From a virus: 62,817 nt of DNA. Under the pieces are notes generated by a model. It made no database searches. It was not told the origin of the DNA and saw only the letters and a list, made by a program, of their open reading frames with translations. Each line of letters begins with the position of its first letter. Position 1 is the first letter of the stretch. The stretch is from positions 1-62,817 of IMG/VR virus record IMGVR_UViG_3300025120_013924, one strand, 5' to 3'. A program made the position numbers and the translations under genes. Shown piece after piece: positions 8,159 to 17,281 of this stretch.

Positions 8159-9483
8159 TCTTTATTTATTTCTTTCCATTTTTGATAATTTATATCGTAA
8201 TCATCTGACTGTAGTTCTTTTATTTTAGATCCAATTTCTGGACCCATTTTTTCAAGACCGAGTTGTTTTTTAATATCCTCACCTTTGTAAGATTTAGGTT
8301 CATACTCACCAAGGTGTCTCATTCTGTTTGAGTCTACTTCTTTGTCAACCATAGGTTGGAAGTCTTTTATCAACTCTTTTTTGAAATCAAAATCTTTTTT
8401 AGACATTGCATTTGCATGTTGACTAATTTCTTTCTTGCTTGGATTCTGCAAAACTTCCCAAGTTCTGATCAAGTTGTAAACTTGGTCAGATATCATATTG
8501 GGATATTTTAATTTATTCAATTTAGATTTAACTTCTTTCGCTCCAGATTTCCTTAGCAACACGGCTAAAGTCAATATAACTTTTTTTGTAGCTTCATTTG
8601 GAAGTTTTTGAAGTTCGTCTACAGATTTAATATCAAGTTTTAAACCCGGAAACATGTATGGCAAAGCGCCTATAGACTCAAAGCTGTGCAATACAACTCT
8701 AGGATCTCTTGCTTTAATAAGCGCAGAAACAAATTCAGCTTGAACTCTTTCTGGAGAAACTCCTTCGAGACTGCTGAATTTCTTCATTGCTTCAAATGTA
8801 TCTTTATCTACAACATCTTTTAATTTATCTTTATTAAAGATGCCATGAAAACGAACTGCTCTTAAAACTCTAAGTGGATCTTCGGCAAATCTATCTTTGG
8901 CACTTCCAACAGCGGATACTTTTTTGCTTTTTATATCTTCAAACCCTTTTCCGCCTCCAAAGTCAATTATCTTTCCTGTTCCGCCAGAACTTCTAGGCAT
9001 GTCATAAAACAATGCATTGAAAGTGAAATCTCTTCTTTTGTAATCATTCTTCGCATCACTTGCCCTTACATCGCTAGGTCTTCTGCGATCTGCATAGCCA
9101 GATTCTTCTCTAAACGTTGCTATTTCATATTCTTCGCCATCAACAATAGCAGAAATAACTCCAAAAGCTTCTCCTTTTGGTATTTGTTTTATCCCTGCAT
9201 CCTCAAGAACTTTTTTAACTTCTTTAGTGCGAGCATTAGTGGCCAAGTCCACATCTTTTATTTTATATGGAAGATCGTGAAATTTACTCATCAGATAATC
9301 TCTGACTGTTCCTCCTACAACATAAATTGTGTATCCAGCATCTTTGAATAAATTAGATAGCATTTGCGCACCATCTTGAAATTTACCCAAAGGTATTGTG
9401 GCATTCATTTTGGATGGCTCTTTTTTTGAGTCTTCTTCTTGCTCTAAGAAAACTTTAAATTTTATTTCGTGTTCTTTTTTCAT
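8155..9483 (-). CDS. CCA-adding / poly(A) polymerase-like nucleotidyltransferase, tagged
   Basis: 442 residues. Class II nucleotidyltransferase signatures are intact: VVGGTVRDYL (about 55-64), the metal-binding DVDLAT with Asp77 and Asp79, RRDFTFNALFYD (about 155), and EDPLRVLRAVRFHG followed by the helical neck/body. Length suits a bacterial CCA or poly(A) polymerase. The N-terminus has a 25-residue extension with KFKVFLEQEED, the tag shared with other genes here, absent from host enzymes. It could repair tRNA 3' ends or tail RNA early in infection, perhaps delivered with the DNA. ATATATAAAATACC lies directly before the ATG. A catalytically degraded relative is encoded at 32400-33086. Confidence 0.85.
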   Translation of the reverse strand: MKKEHEIKFKVFLEQEEDSKKEPSKMNATIPLGKFQDGAQMLSNLFKDAGYTIYVVGGTVRDYLMSKFHDLPYKIKDVDLATNARTKEVKKVLEDAGIKQIPKGEAFGVISAIVDGEEYEIATFREESGYADRRRPSDVRASDAKNDYKRRDFTFNALFYDMPRSSGGTGKIIDFGGGKGFEDIKSKKVSAVGSAKDRFAEDPLRVLRAVRFHGIFNKDKLKDVVDKDTFEAMKKFSSLEGVSPERVQAEFVSALIKARDPRVVLHSFESIGALPYMFPGLKLDIKSVDELQKLPNEATKKVILTLAVLLRKSGAKEVKSKLNKLKYPNMISDQVYNLIRTWEVLQNPSKKEISQHANAMSKKDFDFKKELIKDFQPMVDKEVDSNRMRHLGEYEPKSYKGEDIKKQLGLEKMGPEIGSKIKELQSDDYDINYQKWKEINKD

Positions 9484-9507
9484 GGTATTTTATATATTCA
9501 ACATATT

Positions 9508-10104
9508 TCATAGAAAAATTTTATTTAATTTGAAGTCTTTTTTGAAAGCTTTTCTTATAAGGAGTTTATTTTCAGGTGTCAAATGGTTTTTATAGTTATA
9601 GCCTTTTTTCCTATAGCTATGTTTATCAGCAGTAGTAGCTTTTATATTTATTTTGTATTTTTCGTTTATGTTTTCAATTTCTTTTTCCATACGTTTTATG
9701 TTAACTAATTTGTTAATTTTTTTTGTTTGGAATTGAGGAAATGAGTGGCCGTTGCAAACTGAGCATTTTATTTTATTTTTAATTTTTAAATCTAAAAATT
9801 CTTTGAAATTTTTAAGTTTCATGCCTCCTTCATGTATGCAATGAAAATAACAACTAACTGCTCTTTCATATGGATTTCTATAAAATTGAATTTTCAAATA
9901 ATTTTTGAATTTACGTTCTTCAATTTCTTGCTTGGACAGACGCCATGATTTTGCTCTCGAGTGACGGCTTACTCGATACCCATCTTTCTTCAATCTTATG
10001 AAACCATTGTCTGTATAATCTAAGAAAATAGTTTTAACAGAAGTGCTTGCGCATTTGGGAGTTGTTATGAATATAATTTTTTCATCATGATTGACCATTA
10101 TCAT
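9508..10104 (-). CDS. sulfotransferase family 2-like protein
   Basis: 198 residues from ATG 10104 (GAGGT 6 bases upstream; the TTG at 10110 is less likely). IIFITTPKCASTSVKTIF is the PAPS 5'-phosphosulfate loop in the PKCaSTS form typical of the Sulfotransfer_2 / carbohydrate 2-O type, and FYRNPYERAVSCYFHC is the 3'-phosphate loop. A CxxC-type pair (SVCNGHSFPQF) and a terminal R-K-rich helix follow. It should sulfate a carbohydrate. It sits next to the CCA-like enzyme and upstream of a GDP-mannose dehydratase on the same strand. Confidence 0.75.
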   Translation of the reverse strand: MIMVNHDEKIIFITTPKCASTSVKTIFLDYTDNGFIRLKKDGYRVSRHSRAKSWRLSKQEIEERKFKNYLKIQFYRNPYERAVSCYFHCIHEGGMKLKNFKEFLDLKIKNKIKCSVCNGHSFPQFQTKKINKLVNIKRMEKEIENINEKYKINIKATTADKHSYRKKGYNYKNHLTPENKLLIRKAFKKDFKLNKIFL

Positions 10105-10134
10105 TTTCAAACCTCATTAAACCAGAAGTGAAAT

Positions 10135-10419
10135 TTAATTGTTGTCTAGTTTTAATATTTTTATATCTAGAACGCTTATTTTCCAATTCAATGCAGCTTT
10201 TTTTGTTTCTTTGTTTTCTTCCCCATGAAGATCTTTTAGGGTTTCATATCTTTCTTTATTGAAATTAACAATGATTTGTGCTTTTTCCATTTGAAGATCA
10301 TGGGCAGTAATTTGGTCAGCCACCGGAATAATAGCATCTTGATTGTAGCCTGCAAATGCTATTGCGATGCATAATGCTATGGCCATGTTAGCTTTAATTA
10401 ATATTTTGTGTTTTATCAT
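10135..10419 (-). CDS. small exported or membrane-anchored helical protein
   Basis: 94 residues if the ATG at 10419 is used; a GTG at 10443 adds eight residues. The N-terminus has a Lys-rich segment then a hydrophobic stretch ending AIAFAG, like a signal peptide or single membrane anchor. The rest is a charged helix (QMEKAQIIVNFNKERYETLKD style) with a likely coiled coil. No cysteine lipobox. Start choice is uncertain because neither codon has a clear ribosome-binding site. Function unknown. Confidence 0.5.
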   Translation of the reverse strand: MIKHKILIKANMAIALCIAIAFAGYNQDAIIPVADQITAHDLQMEKAQIIVNFNKERYETLKDLHGEENKETKKAALNWKISVLDIKILKLDNN

Positions 10420-10451
10420 TTTTGTACCAAAATTGTATTGCACTGTATTTA

Positions 10452-11429
10452 TTAATTAGTAATTAATTTATCCCAATAATCTATCATTTCATATATCATT
10501 TCTTCAAAAGAATAAGAAGGCTCCCATCCTAATTCTTTTTTAATTTTATTAGAACATCCTCTTAAAGCGTGTAATTCTTCTGCTCTTTGGTATTTTTCAC
10601 TTGTTCGAACGTATTTTTCTGGGTCTAGATTTAATTTGTCAAAAACCACATCAACTAAATTCTTAACAGATCTAGATTGTCCAGTTGCCACGATATAATT
10701 GTCTGGTTCGTTAGCTTGCAACATCATCCACATTGCTTTTACATAATCTTTTGCATGTCCCCAATCTCTACTGGCGTAAATATTCCCTAAAACCAAACTA
10801 TCTTGCTTGCCTTTTTTTATTTTAACTGCTGCGTTTACAACTTTATTTGAAACAAAGTTTATTCCTCTTCTAGGCGACTCATGATTGAACAATATTCCAT
10901 TAGATACAAACATGTCATATGAATTCTTATAATTGTTACACAAAGAGTATGCGCATAGCTTAGAACAGCCGTAAGGACTCACAGGAGACATCGTAGTGGT
11001 CTCTTTTTGATAACCATCACTATCAATAGAGTTCCCAAACATTTCGCTTGTAGCCGCATTGTATAGCTTAGATTTAGGAGAATGCTTTCTTATTGATTCT
11101 AAAACAGCAAGAGTTCCATTTGAGTTAGTCTTGAGAGTGTACTCAGGCAGTTCAAAACTTATTTTAACGTGAGACTGTGCAGCTAAATGATAGATTTCGT
11201 CTGGTTGAGTTTCTTTTATTATGCTTTCCACACTAAAAGGATCTATCAAGTCCATGTACGCAAGAGTTATCTTTTTATTTTTATGTAAATTTTCAATTCT
11301 TGTTGTCTGAGATTCTGGAACACTATTTCTTCTTATAGTTCCAAAAACTTCATAATCTTTTTCAATTAATAATTCTGCGAGATACGAAGCGTCTTGCCCA
11401 TTAGCGCCTGTTATTAATGCTCTTTTCAT
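10452..11429 (-). CDS. gmd: GDP-mannose 4,6-dehydratase
   Basis: 325 residues, slightly short for the family (about 340-370). TGANGQDASYLAELLIEK is the NAD(P)-binding Rossmann loop in its Gmd form, AATSEMFG carries the catalytic Ser/Thr-Glu region, and YGCSKLCA near residue 156 is the YxxxK catalytic pair. LFNHESPRRG and RDWGHAKDYV are further Gmd hallmarks. It converts GDP-mannose to GDP-4-keto-6-deoxymannose, the precursor of GDP-fucose, GDP-rhamnose or GDP-perosamine. No epimerase/reductase partner is visible in the window, so the end sugar is unknown. It fits a phage glycan-building set together with nearby glycosyl- and sulfotransferases. Confidence 0.9.
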   Translation of the reverse strand: MKRALITGANGQDASYLAELLIEKDYEVFGTIRRNSVPESQTTRIENLHKNKKITLAYMDLIDPFSVESIIKETQPDEIYHLAAQSHVKISFELPEYTLKTNSNGTLAVLESIRKHSPKSKLYNAATSEMFGNSIDSDGYQKETTTMSPVSPYGCSKLCAYSLCNNYKNSYDMFVSNGILFNHESPRRGINFVSNKVVNAAVKIKKGKQDSLVLGNIYASRDWGHAKDYVKAMWMMLQANEPDNYIVATGQSRSVKNLVDVVFDKLNLDPEKYVRTSEKYQRAEELHALRGCSNKIKKELGWEPSYSFEEMIYEMIDYWDKLITN

Positions 11430-11462
11430 GAATTTATTATAGTTAAAACAGTAGATAAAAAC

Positions 11463-12242
11463 ATGAGTGGCCCATGGATAAAAGGAAAAAGACCAAATAT
11501 TCTTGTGACAAATGTTTGCAATTTGTCATGCGGAGGATGTAGTCAACAATGTGGATACATTCCAAAAGAAAAATTATGGAACATTCCGGTAGAGCAATTG
11601 GAGTGGAATGTGAAATTATTAATTGATGTTAGAGGAGAAGAACATGTTCGTGATTTAGGAATATTTGGAGGAGAACCAACAATACATCCAAAATATGACG
11701 ATTTGTTAAAAATGCTTAGTCAATTTAAAAAAACACATTTTCAAATTTATACAAATGGAATTAGAAAAAATAAAAACAAATGGAATCACACCTACAACCG
11801 GGTTCCTAAAGATAAAAATTCGAGTATAGCGTTCAGACCGACCAGCGTTGCTCCTCAAGACATTTATAAAATAGAAGATAAAAAGTTTTACTGGGAAAAA
11901 GCTCAAAAAGATTGTGATATGTATAAAAAGTATTGCAGCATAATCTACAATAACAGAGCATATTTTTGCGAACCGTCTGCTGCTTGGGACATAATGACAG
12001 GAGAAGATCATGGATGGCCTTTGAAATGGGGCGAAGATCCTTTTGCCGTTACTAATCAACAAGTCGAAAAACAGGCTGTCAACTTTTGCTACCGATGTGG
12101 ATGGTGCTTTAGCGAAAGTGATTTAAAACAATTTGGGCTAAAAACACAAAGAGTAAAAGATCCATCAATAGTATCTGAAATTAATCTACCTCTTAATAAA
12201 AACAAAAAAACACAAGAGGTTAAAAAATATAAATTGATGTGA
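11463..12242 (+). CDS. radical SAM domain protein
   Basis: 259 residues. C19-x3-C23-x2-C26 (CNLSCGGC) is the 4Fe-4S cluster motif binding S-adenosylmethionine, and LGIFGGEPTIHPKYDDL is the second conserved strand of the fold. The C-terminal part has further cysteines (CDMYKKYC, CYRCGWC), possibly an auxiliary SPASM-like cluster. It may modify a sugar or peptide by radical chemistry; no substrate is deducible. It is divergent from gmd with about 30 bases between them, which suggests shared control. An unrelated strand frame over 11706-12062 is a shadow. Confidence 0.75.
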   Translation: MSGPWIKGKRPNILVTNVCNLSCGGCSQQCGYIPKEKLWNIPVEQLEWNVKLLIDVRGEEHVRDLGIFGGEPTIHPKYDDLLKMLSQFKKTHFQIYTNGIRKNKNKWNHTYNRVPKDKNSSIAFRPTSVAPQDIYKIEDKKFYWEKAQKDCDMYKKYCSIIYNNRAYFCEPSAAWDIMTGEDHGWPLKWGEDPFAVTNQQVEKQAVNFCYRCGWCFSESDLKQFGLKTQRVKDPSIVSEINLPLNKNKKTQEVKKYKLM

Positions 12243-12322
12243 TTTTAGAAGAATGCACAAAGTCTTTGGTCAAAAGCTGGCAATAGAGGCATACATATAA
12301 TCAGTATAATTCAGGAGATTAA

Positions 12323-12649
12323 ATGAATAATTTTTATAAGATGCTTTCAGCGATTGAAGAAACGAACGAATCTGTCGATACTGCTAAATTTTTAAAAGCT
12401 TACGACACATTTGAGAGAAATTTCCCAATGAAGCAGCAAGAAAATCCTAAACTTTACGAAGAAAACTTCTATATTGGAGCTATCGCATCTATTTTGGATG
12501 AACTAAGTGAAACAGATAAGTTTTGGAATATGATTAATCCTACCACTATTGACGCGTTGAAGGATACTTACAATAAATTAAGAGGAAGACTTTTTCGAGA
12601 CATGCATCCTGAACTTTATGACATGTGGATGAAAGAGCAAGGTTCGTGA
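12323..12649 (+). CDS. hypothetical helical protein
   Basis: 108 residues, start fixed by CAGGAGATTA before ATG 12323. It is all-helical and soluble, with ETNESVDTAKFLKAYDTFERNF near the start and a C-terminal helix ending MHPELYDMWMKEQG. I recognise no domain. Its stop overlaps the GTG start of the next gene (GTGA), indicating translational coupling. Both belong to a short + strand unit after the radical SAM gene. Confidence 0.6.
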   Translation: MNNFYKMLSAIEETNESVDTAKFLKAYDTFERNFPMKQQENPKLYEENFYIGAIASILDELSETDKFWNMINPTTIDALKDTYNKLRGRLFRDMHPELYDMWMKEQGS

Positions 12650-12894
12650 TAAAATCAAAAATAGGTGAATGGTTAATATCTTTAAATAAAACGAATTCTG
12701 AGATATGGGTTCGACATAGTTCAAAAAAACGTCCGGACAGCGGCTCATGGGAAATTCCTACTAAAGTTTTTAAAAAACAAGGAATGAAAAAGTTTCCCAA
12801 AGAATTATACAAATTGATTTGCACTGAATTGAAATATGCAAACATTTATGATAAATTTCTAGACAAATTTTATGATTGGGATGAATCTGATTGA
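12646..12894 (+). CDS. hypothetical protein, weakly tag-like start
   Basis: 82 residues if translation starts at GTG 12646, which overlaps the previous stop; ATG 12625 would add seven residues that overlap the upstream gene. The GTG start gives (M)IKSKIGEWLISLNK, loosely like the tags on other proteins. The rest is basic then acidic, with aromatic residues, and ends FYDWDESD. No recognised domain. Its stop lies two bases from the end of the convergent protease gene. Confidence 0.5.
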   Translation: MIKSKIGEWLISLNKTNSEIWVRHSSKKRPDSGSWEIPTKVFKKQGMKKFPKELYKLICTELKYANIYDKFLDKFYDWDESD

Positions 12895-12895
12895 T

Positions 12896-13858
12896 TCACT
12901 TCCTCATAAGTTTAATACTTTGATCTTCTTGGACTGTTAAGGGAGATTGCTTTACAGCAGGTAATAAAATTTGATTATTACTTGGAGATATTAAAGCTGG
13001 TCCGGGTAAAATAAGCTTAGGACTGCTTATTAAATATCCTAAATTAGAATCTTCTATTGGCATTTTCTTTAAGTCCTCTTCGCTAGGAAGTGTAACTTTA
13101 TCATCAATAGCCCATTGTATCTTTGCTTTTTTAGCCCAAGATTTTATTCTTCTAGCGGGGACAATTAAATTAAATGTTTCTCCCGCTCCTCGAACTAACA
13201 TTCCCATCATTCTTCCATCTTTTAAAAATACTCCTCCTCCACTAGATCCGGGGAAAGCATTCACAGTCGTTTGATCAAAAACTTTTTTATCAATGATTCT
13301 TCCATGTTGACTCATGATGCCAGTAGTCATAGAATTGGATCCAACTTGTCCCAATAAAGATCCAACATGAAGAAGATCGGTTCCTAACGGTGGTATTTTA
13401 TCTTCAAGGTAAAAGTCTACAGAAGATTTAACAAAGTCAGTTTTTCTTAATCTCAACAGTGCTAAGTCTTCATCTTTGCTGTATCTGATCACTTCAGCCA
13501 TCATCTCTAGTTTGCCAACAGCTCTTCCATTTTGGGAGATAGATTTAACTACCATTGCGTCATCAAATTCAACAATAGTTTTCTTTGTTCCAGTTTTAGG
13601 ATCAATAGCTTCTCTTGTCTTTCTTAAATTGTCAATTACATGTGCTGCTGTCCAAATGAAATTAATTGCAGTGCCATCTTTTAGCTTTCTGGTCTTTACT
13701 ATTCCAGACCCTTCTCCTTTAGAGAAGATTCCTTTGGAAACAATAGTTACAGATATGTCTTGAAGATGGGTGGCAATTTCTTGTTGGCTTTTAGGTTTTT
13801 CGCCAAAGGCCGTATTGGTGACAAGTAGTACAAATAATAAAACTTTTAAAGCATTCAT
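12896..13858 (-). CDS. secreted trypsin-like serine protease
   Basis: 320 residues. A signal peptide spans about 1-19 (hydrophobic, ending TAFG). The chymotrypsin-fold triad is visible: His73 in WTAAHVI, Asp131 in DEDLALLRL and Ser206 in FPGSSGGGVF. The order and spacing resemble the protease domain of DegP/HtrA without a PDZ domain; the C-terminal 80 residues are Pro/Ser-rich and unassigned. It should act in the periplasm or outside. Phage roles could include degrading host surface proteins or maturing a virion glycoprotein. It is separated from its neighbours by about 120 bases upstream. Confidence 0.8.
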   Translation of the reverse strand: MNALKVLLFVLLVTNTAFGEKPKSQQEIATHLQDISVTIVSKGIFSKGEGSGIVKTRKLKDGTAINFIWTAAHVIDNLRKTREAIDPKTGTKKTIVEFDDAMVVKSISQNGRAVGKLEMMAEVIRYSKDEDLALLRLRKTDFVKSSVDFYLEDKIPPLGTDLLHVGSLLGQVGSNSMTTGIMSQHGRIIDKKVFDQTTVNAFPGSSGGGVFLKDGRMMGMLVRGAGETFNLIVPARRIKSWAKKAKIQWAIDDKVTLPSEEDLKKMPIEDSNLGYLISSPKLILPGPALISPSNNQILLPAVKQSPLTVQEDQSIKLMRK

Positions 13859-13980
13859 GAATATTACCCCGATTAGTTAGATTTGTCTAATATAGTTCGT
13901 TTTCTAAAAAAATAAAATGATATTGAAACGATATATAATTTGTCAAAAGTCACAGGAATATAGCCTTTGGTGGGATTAAA

Positions 13981-14295
13981 ATGAATTTTAAAAATTTTAT
14001 AGAGATGGCAAGTTTTACATTGCCAAAATTAATAAAAATTGATGACAAAAGATATAACGCTATAGACATGATGTTTGAAAAAGAGCCAACAACATACAAC
14101 AAAGATGGAAAAGTCATGAATCAAGGAAGTAAATTTATTGCGAGAGTCCCAGACGCAGGAGAATATTTAGCTTATAACGGAGGAGGCGATGCTTTTTTTG
14201 TTGATTCTAAAAAAGCAGAAGAGCTAGTTAGTGACAAAGGTTATGAAGATATACCAGATACTTGGTGGAAAAAAGCAAGGTTTATAGATGATTAG
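13981..14295 (+). CDS. tagged protein, unknown function
   Basis: 104 residues, opening MNFKNFIEMAS, a good tag match. The remainder is a compact alpha/beta-like segment (RYNAIDMMFEKEP, GEYLAYNGGGDAFFVDS, DTWWKKARFIDD) that I cannot name. Its stop overlaps the start of the 736-residue tagged protein by 8 bases, so both are made together. Inferred head-packaged protein. Confidence 0.6.
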   Translation: MNFKNFIEMASFTLPKLIKIDDKRYNAIDMMFEKEPTTYNKDGKVMNQGSKFIARVPDAGEYLAYNGGGDAFFVDSKKAEELVSDKGYEDIPDTWWKKARFIDD

Positions 14296-16498
14296 TTTCA
14301 AGAAATATGTAGAAGTTAAAGGCCATAGTCTTGAAAATGTAGATTTAGATAGAGATCTGCATTTTGATAATATATTTGGTAGTAAGCTTCGCGTAGCTTT
14401 CCCTTTAGATCAAAATGAGTATATTCAAAAACTTACAAATGAACTAGAGAAGTTAGAATACAAAGTAGACTATGATGATTTAATTAATAAAAAAATAGCC
14501 TACAAAAGAATGAATACTAAACAAGGTGAAAAATTAAGACCTCAAAAAATAGGCAAAATACTACAAGCAAATAAGTCAAAAGAACTACTTGATTGGTGGC
14601 AGAAAAATAGCGAAAGCTTAAAGAAAAGTGAAACAGGAGCTTCGGTTGTTGTCTCAAGAAGTCCAATTGATCTTATTAGAATGAGCGATCATGATGGAAT
14701 TAGTAGTTGCCATAGTCCAGACAATAGTTATTTTCAATGTGCTAGACAAGAAGCAAAAACTGGTGGCGCTATAGCCTATGTTGTAAAGAACTCTGATTTA
14801 GCAAAAGTTAATTTGCAAGACAATGAAATATTTAGAGATAGAGATAGAGGAGTTCAAGGAATAGTTCCTTTAGAAAGAGTTAGGCTAAGAAGATTGTCAA
14901 ATAAAGATGCTGATCTAATCATGCCAGAACTAAGAACTTATGGAATTAGAAACATAGGTTTTTTAGATGCTGTTAAAAAATGGGCTAAGTCTAGCCAAAG
15001 TGATATCATAAAACAAATCAACCCTAAAGAAGATTTTGATTCTTTTGATTTAAAGGGAGGAACTTATCAAGATTCTCAAGCAGACGATGTTTGGAATGAT
15101 TTTTTTGATACTGCTTCGGCTCGTGGTCGAAAAGAAAGTGATGATTTTGATGAGGAAAATGAAGATAGCAACATGCCATCTTTAGAAAGGGCGCAAGATC
15201 AATTAGAAGAACATCAAAGAGAATGGAAACATGTTAGTGCTTATGTAGACGGAGATGATGGGTATCTTTATTATAGCGGATACGTTGGAGTTGAAATTCC
15301 TAAAAAAATGCTTATTGTTGATTTTGACGAACACGAAAACAATATAGAAACTGTTATTAGAGATGAAATTGATATAGACGGAATAGAAGCTATTGAATCG
15401 GAAGAACAAAGTGGCAATTATTTATTTAGAATAGACTTCAATGATAGAAATGATCATTACGGCAATGAAGATTTAAATCTCCAATTTGAGCGATTTTTAG
15501 ATTACTGTGATGATGTAGATAGAGATTACAAGGAAAACCTATCTAAAGTTTACAAAGTACTCATGGAAGATGGTTATTTAAAAAACCCTACTGAAAAGAT
15601 AACATTTAAAAATTTCGACATAAATTTAGATGACGATGGCCTTATGGAAATAAAATCAAAAGAGCCAGAGAAAATTGGATATCTTAAAGATTTTGAAATT
15701 CGTAGAGATTTAGTTGATAGTAGAGGTGGTAAAGCTAGGTTTAATTTCTTAGGTCAGACGGGGCAAACTTTAGGTCTTTCTTTCACTGATTTTGTAAATC
15801 AAGCAAGAGTGTTGCCATTTAAATTAGACAGTAGCATATCTAATAGACTTTTCATGAAAGAAGCAGAAACTCAAGGTTGGCTTCCTTCAAGACGAGCAAA
15901 CTATGATGACAAAAGCAGACAAAGCACAGCTTACGACAAACAACTAACAACTAAATTAACAGGATGGGTTTATCTTGATATAGAACAACTCATACCTATA
16001 AAAGATAGAAAAGTGTTATCAGCTTATAAAAACTTAGATAGAAACTGGGATTTTTACCTGAAGAAATTGAATAAGTTGTTTGATGGTTGGATTGGGATTG
16101 TAAATAAAAAAATAAATCTTAAACAACTTGCTAAAAAACCAACCTTTCCTAAAAGACCAAAGCAACTTTCTTTTGGATTTAAAGAATGGATGGAAGCTAC
16201 TCAACAATCTTTAAAAGGATATAAAATAGTTGCTCATGATAGTGGAAAGCTCTACAGTCTGCAGAATCCAAATTTGGAATATTCTGTTAAGGTTGGAACA
16301 GTAGAATCTCCAAATGAAGGTTTGTTTCTTGGGACAGACAAAGACTTTGTAATGAATTATTATTCAGAACTGACAGACAAAGAAGATGCTCTCCTTACAT
16401 ATGAATATGATGTTGAAGATGTTCTATCTGGAAACCCTGATGAGCAGGGAGAAGTAAAAGTCAAAAAAGCAAAGTTAAAATCAGTTCAAGTAATTTAA
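14288..16498 (+). CDS. large two-tag protein, possible ART-like C-terminal domain
   Basis: 736 residues. The start MISFKKYVEVKGH is a tag; a second one, FGFKEWMEATQQ, lies near residue 632. Between them, SRSPIDLIRMSDHDGISSCHSPDNSYFQCARQ (split here: residues about 122-153, with conserved-looking MSDH and SCHS) followed by FRDRDRGVQG forms a distinctive domain of unknown function, and an acidic stretch follows near 270. The segment after the second tag (GYKIVAHDSGKLYS, GLFLGTDKDFVMNYY, YEYDV) loosely resembles ADP-ribosyltransferase-type folds. Two tags suggest a polyprotein cut by the prohead protease. T4 Alt is a packaged ADP-ribosyltransferase, a useful analogy only. Confidence 0.6.
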   Translation: MISFKKYVEVKGHSLENVDLDRDLHFDNIFGSKLRVAFPLDQNEYIQKLTNELEKLEYKVDYDDLINKKIAYKRMNTKQGEKLRPQKIGKILQANKSKELLDWWQKNSESLKKSETGASVVVSRSPIDLIRMSDHDGISSCHSPDNSYFQCARQEAKTGGAIAYVVKNSDLAKVNLQDNEIFRDRDRGVQGIVPLERVRLRRLSNKDADLIMPELRTYGIRNIGFLDAVKKWAKSSQSDIIKQINPKEDFDSFDLKGGTYQDSQADDVWNDFFDTASARGRKESDDFDEENEDSNMPSLERAQDQLEEHQREWKHVSAYVDGDDGYLYYSGYVGVEIPKKMLIVDFDEHENNIETVIRDEIDIDGIEAIESEEQSGNYLFRIDFNDRNDHYGNEDLNLQFERFLDYCDDVDRDYKENLSKVYKVLMEDGYLKNPTEKITFKNFDINLDDDGLMEIKSKEPEKIGYLKDFEIRRDLVDSRGGKARFNFLGQTGQTLGLSFTDFVNQARVLPFKLDSSISNRLFMKEAETQGWLPSRRANYDDKSRQSTAYDKQLTTKLTGWVYLDIEQLIPIKDRKVLSAYKNLDRNWDFYLKKLNKLFDGWIGIVNKKINLKQLAKKPTFPKRPKQLSFGFKEWMEATQQSLKGYKIVAHDSGKLYSLQNPNLEYSVKVGTVESPNEGLFLGTDKDFVMNYYSELTDKEDALLTYEYDVEDVLSGNPDEQGEVKVKKAKLKSVQVI

Positions 16499-16501
16499 GA
16501 A

Positions 16502-17275
16502 ATGAAAACCATTATTCATATTGGCCAACAAAAAACAGCAACAACATCTATTCAAAGATACTTAAGAAACAATTGCAATTCTTATCTAAAAAAAGGAATT
16601 TACATTCCAATTAATTTCATGGGGATAGATGTTGAATTTGAAAAGACGGATCGAGTTGGCTTGCCCAAAGTAGTGAATCACCAACCTTTGCATATTTTTT
16701 CTCTTAGTGATAAAAGACTTTCTTATTGGTCGAGAAGATTAATTAATAAAAACCCAAGTTTTCTTAATCATATAAAAAACAATTTAGAAAATGAAGTGAA
16801 AAAAGTTTACAAGGATGCAGTTGAAAAGAAATGTGACAAAGTAGTTTGGTCCAATGAAGGACTTTATTTATTAAACTCATTAAGCGAATATCAAAATTTA
16901 AAAAACATATTCTCAATTCATTCTGATGAGATTGAAATAACATGTTGCTTTAGAGATAAAGAAGAGTATAGAGAATCTTTTACAAAACAGATTATGCGAC
17001 TTGAAACTAATCGACACAAAGGTAATCCAAACAACCACCCAGAACTAAGCAATCCTAAATCGTGTTACTACTTTGGAAAAGAATCATATCTGTATGACTA
17101 CAATCGCAAGAAAGAATTATTACAAGAGTGTTATGACAAATGTGTTTTTTTTAATTATTGCAAAGAAAACAATGTTGTTAATTTCTTAAATAAAATTTCT
17201 TTGCCTATTTGTGACAAACATACAAATGTGAGATCAAATGTAACTAATGGCAAGCGTCGATTACTGGTGCTTTAA
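16502..17275 (+). CDS. divergent sulfotransferase-like protein
   Basis: 257 residues starting MKTIIHIGQQKTATTSIQRYL, a clear PAPS-binding P-loop (GxxKTATTS). A putative 3'-phosphate loop is CCFRDKEEYRESFTKQI near residue 150. The middle part is basic and otherwise unfamiliar. It follows the two-tag protein after 3 bases and likely shares its transcript. It should use PAPS to sulfate an unknown acceptor. It is distinct in sequence from the three other sulfotransferase-like proteins here, so local duplication is not the origin. Confidence 0.7.
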   Translation: MKTIIHIGQQKTATTSIQRYLRNNCNSYLKKGIYIPINFMGIDVEFEKTDRVGLPKVVNHQPLHIFSLSDKRLSYWSRRLINKNPSFLNHIKNNLENEVKKVYKDAVEKKCDKVVWSNEGLYLLNSLSEYQNLKNIFSIHSDEIEITCCFRDKEEYRESFTKQIMRLETNRHKGNPNNHPELSNPKSCYYFGKESYLYDYNRKKELLQECYDKCVFFNYCKENNVVNFLNKISLPICDKHTNVRSNVTNGKRRLLVL

Positions 17276-17281
17276 CCAAGG

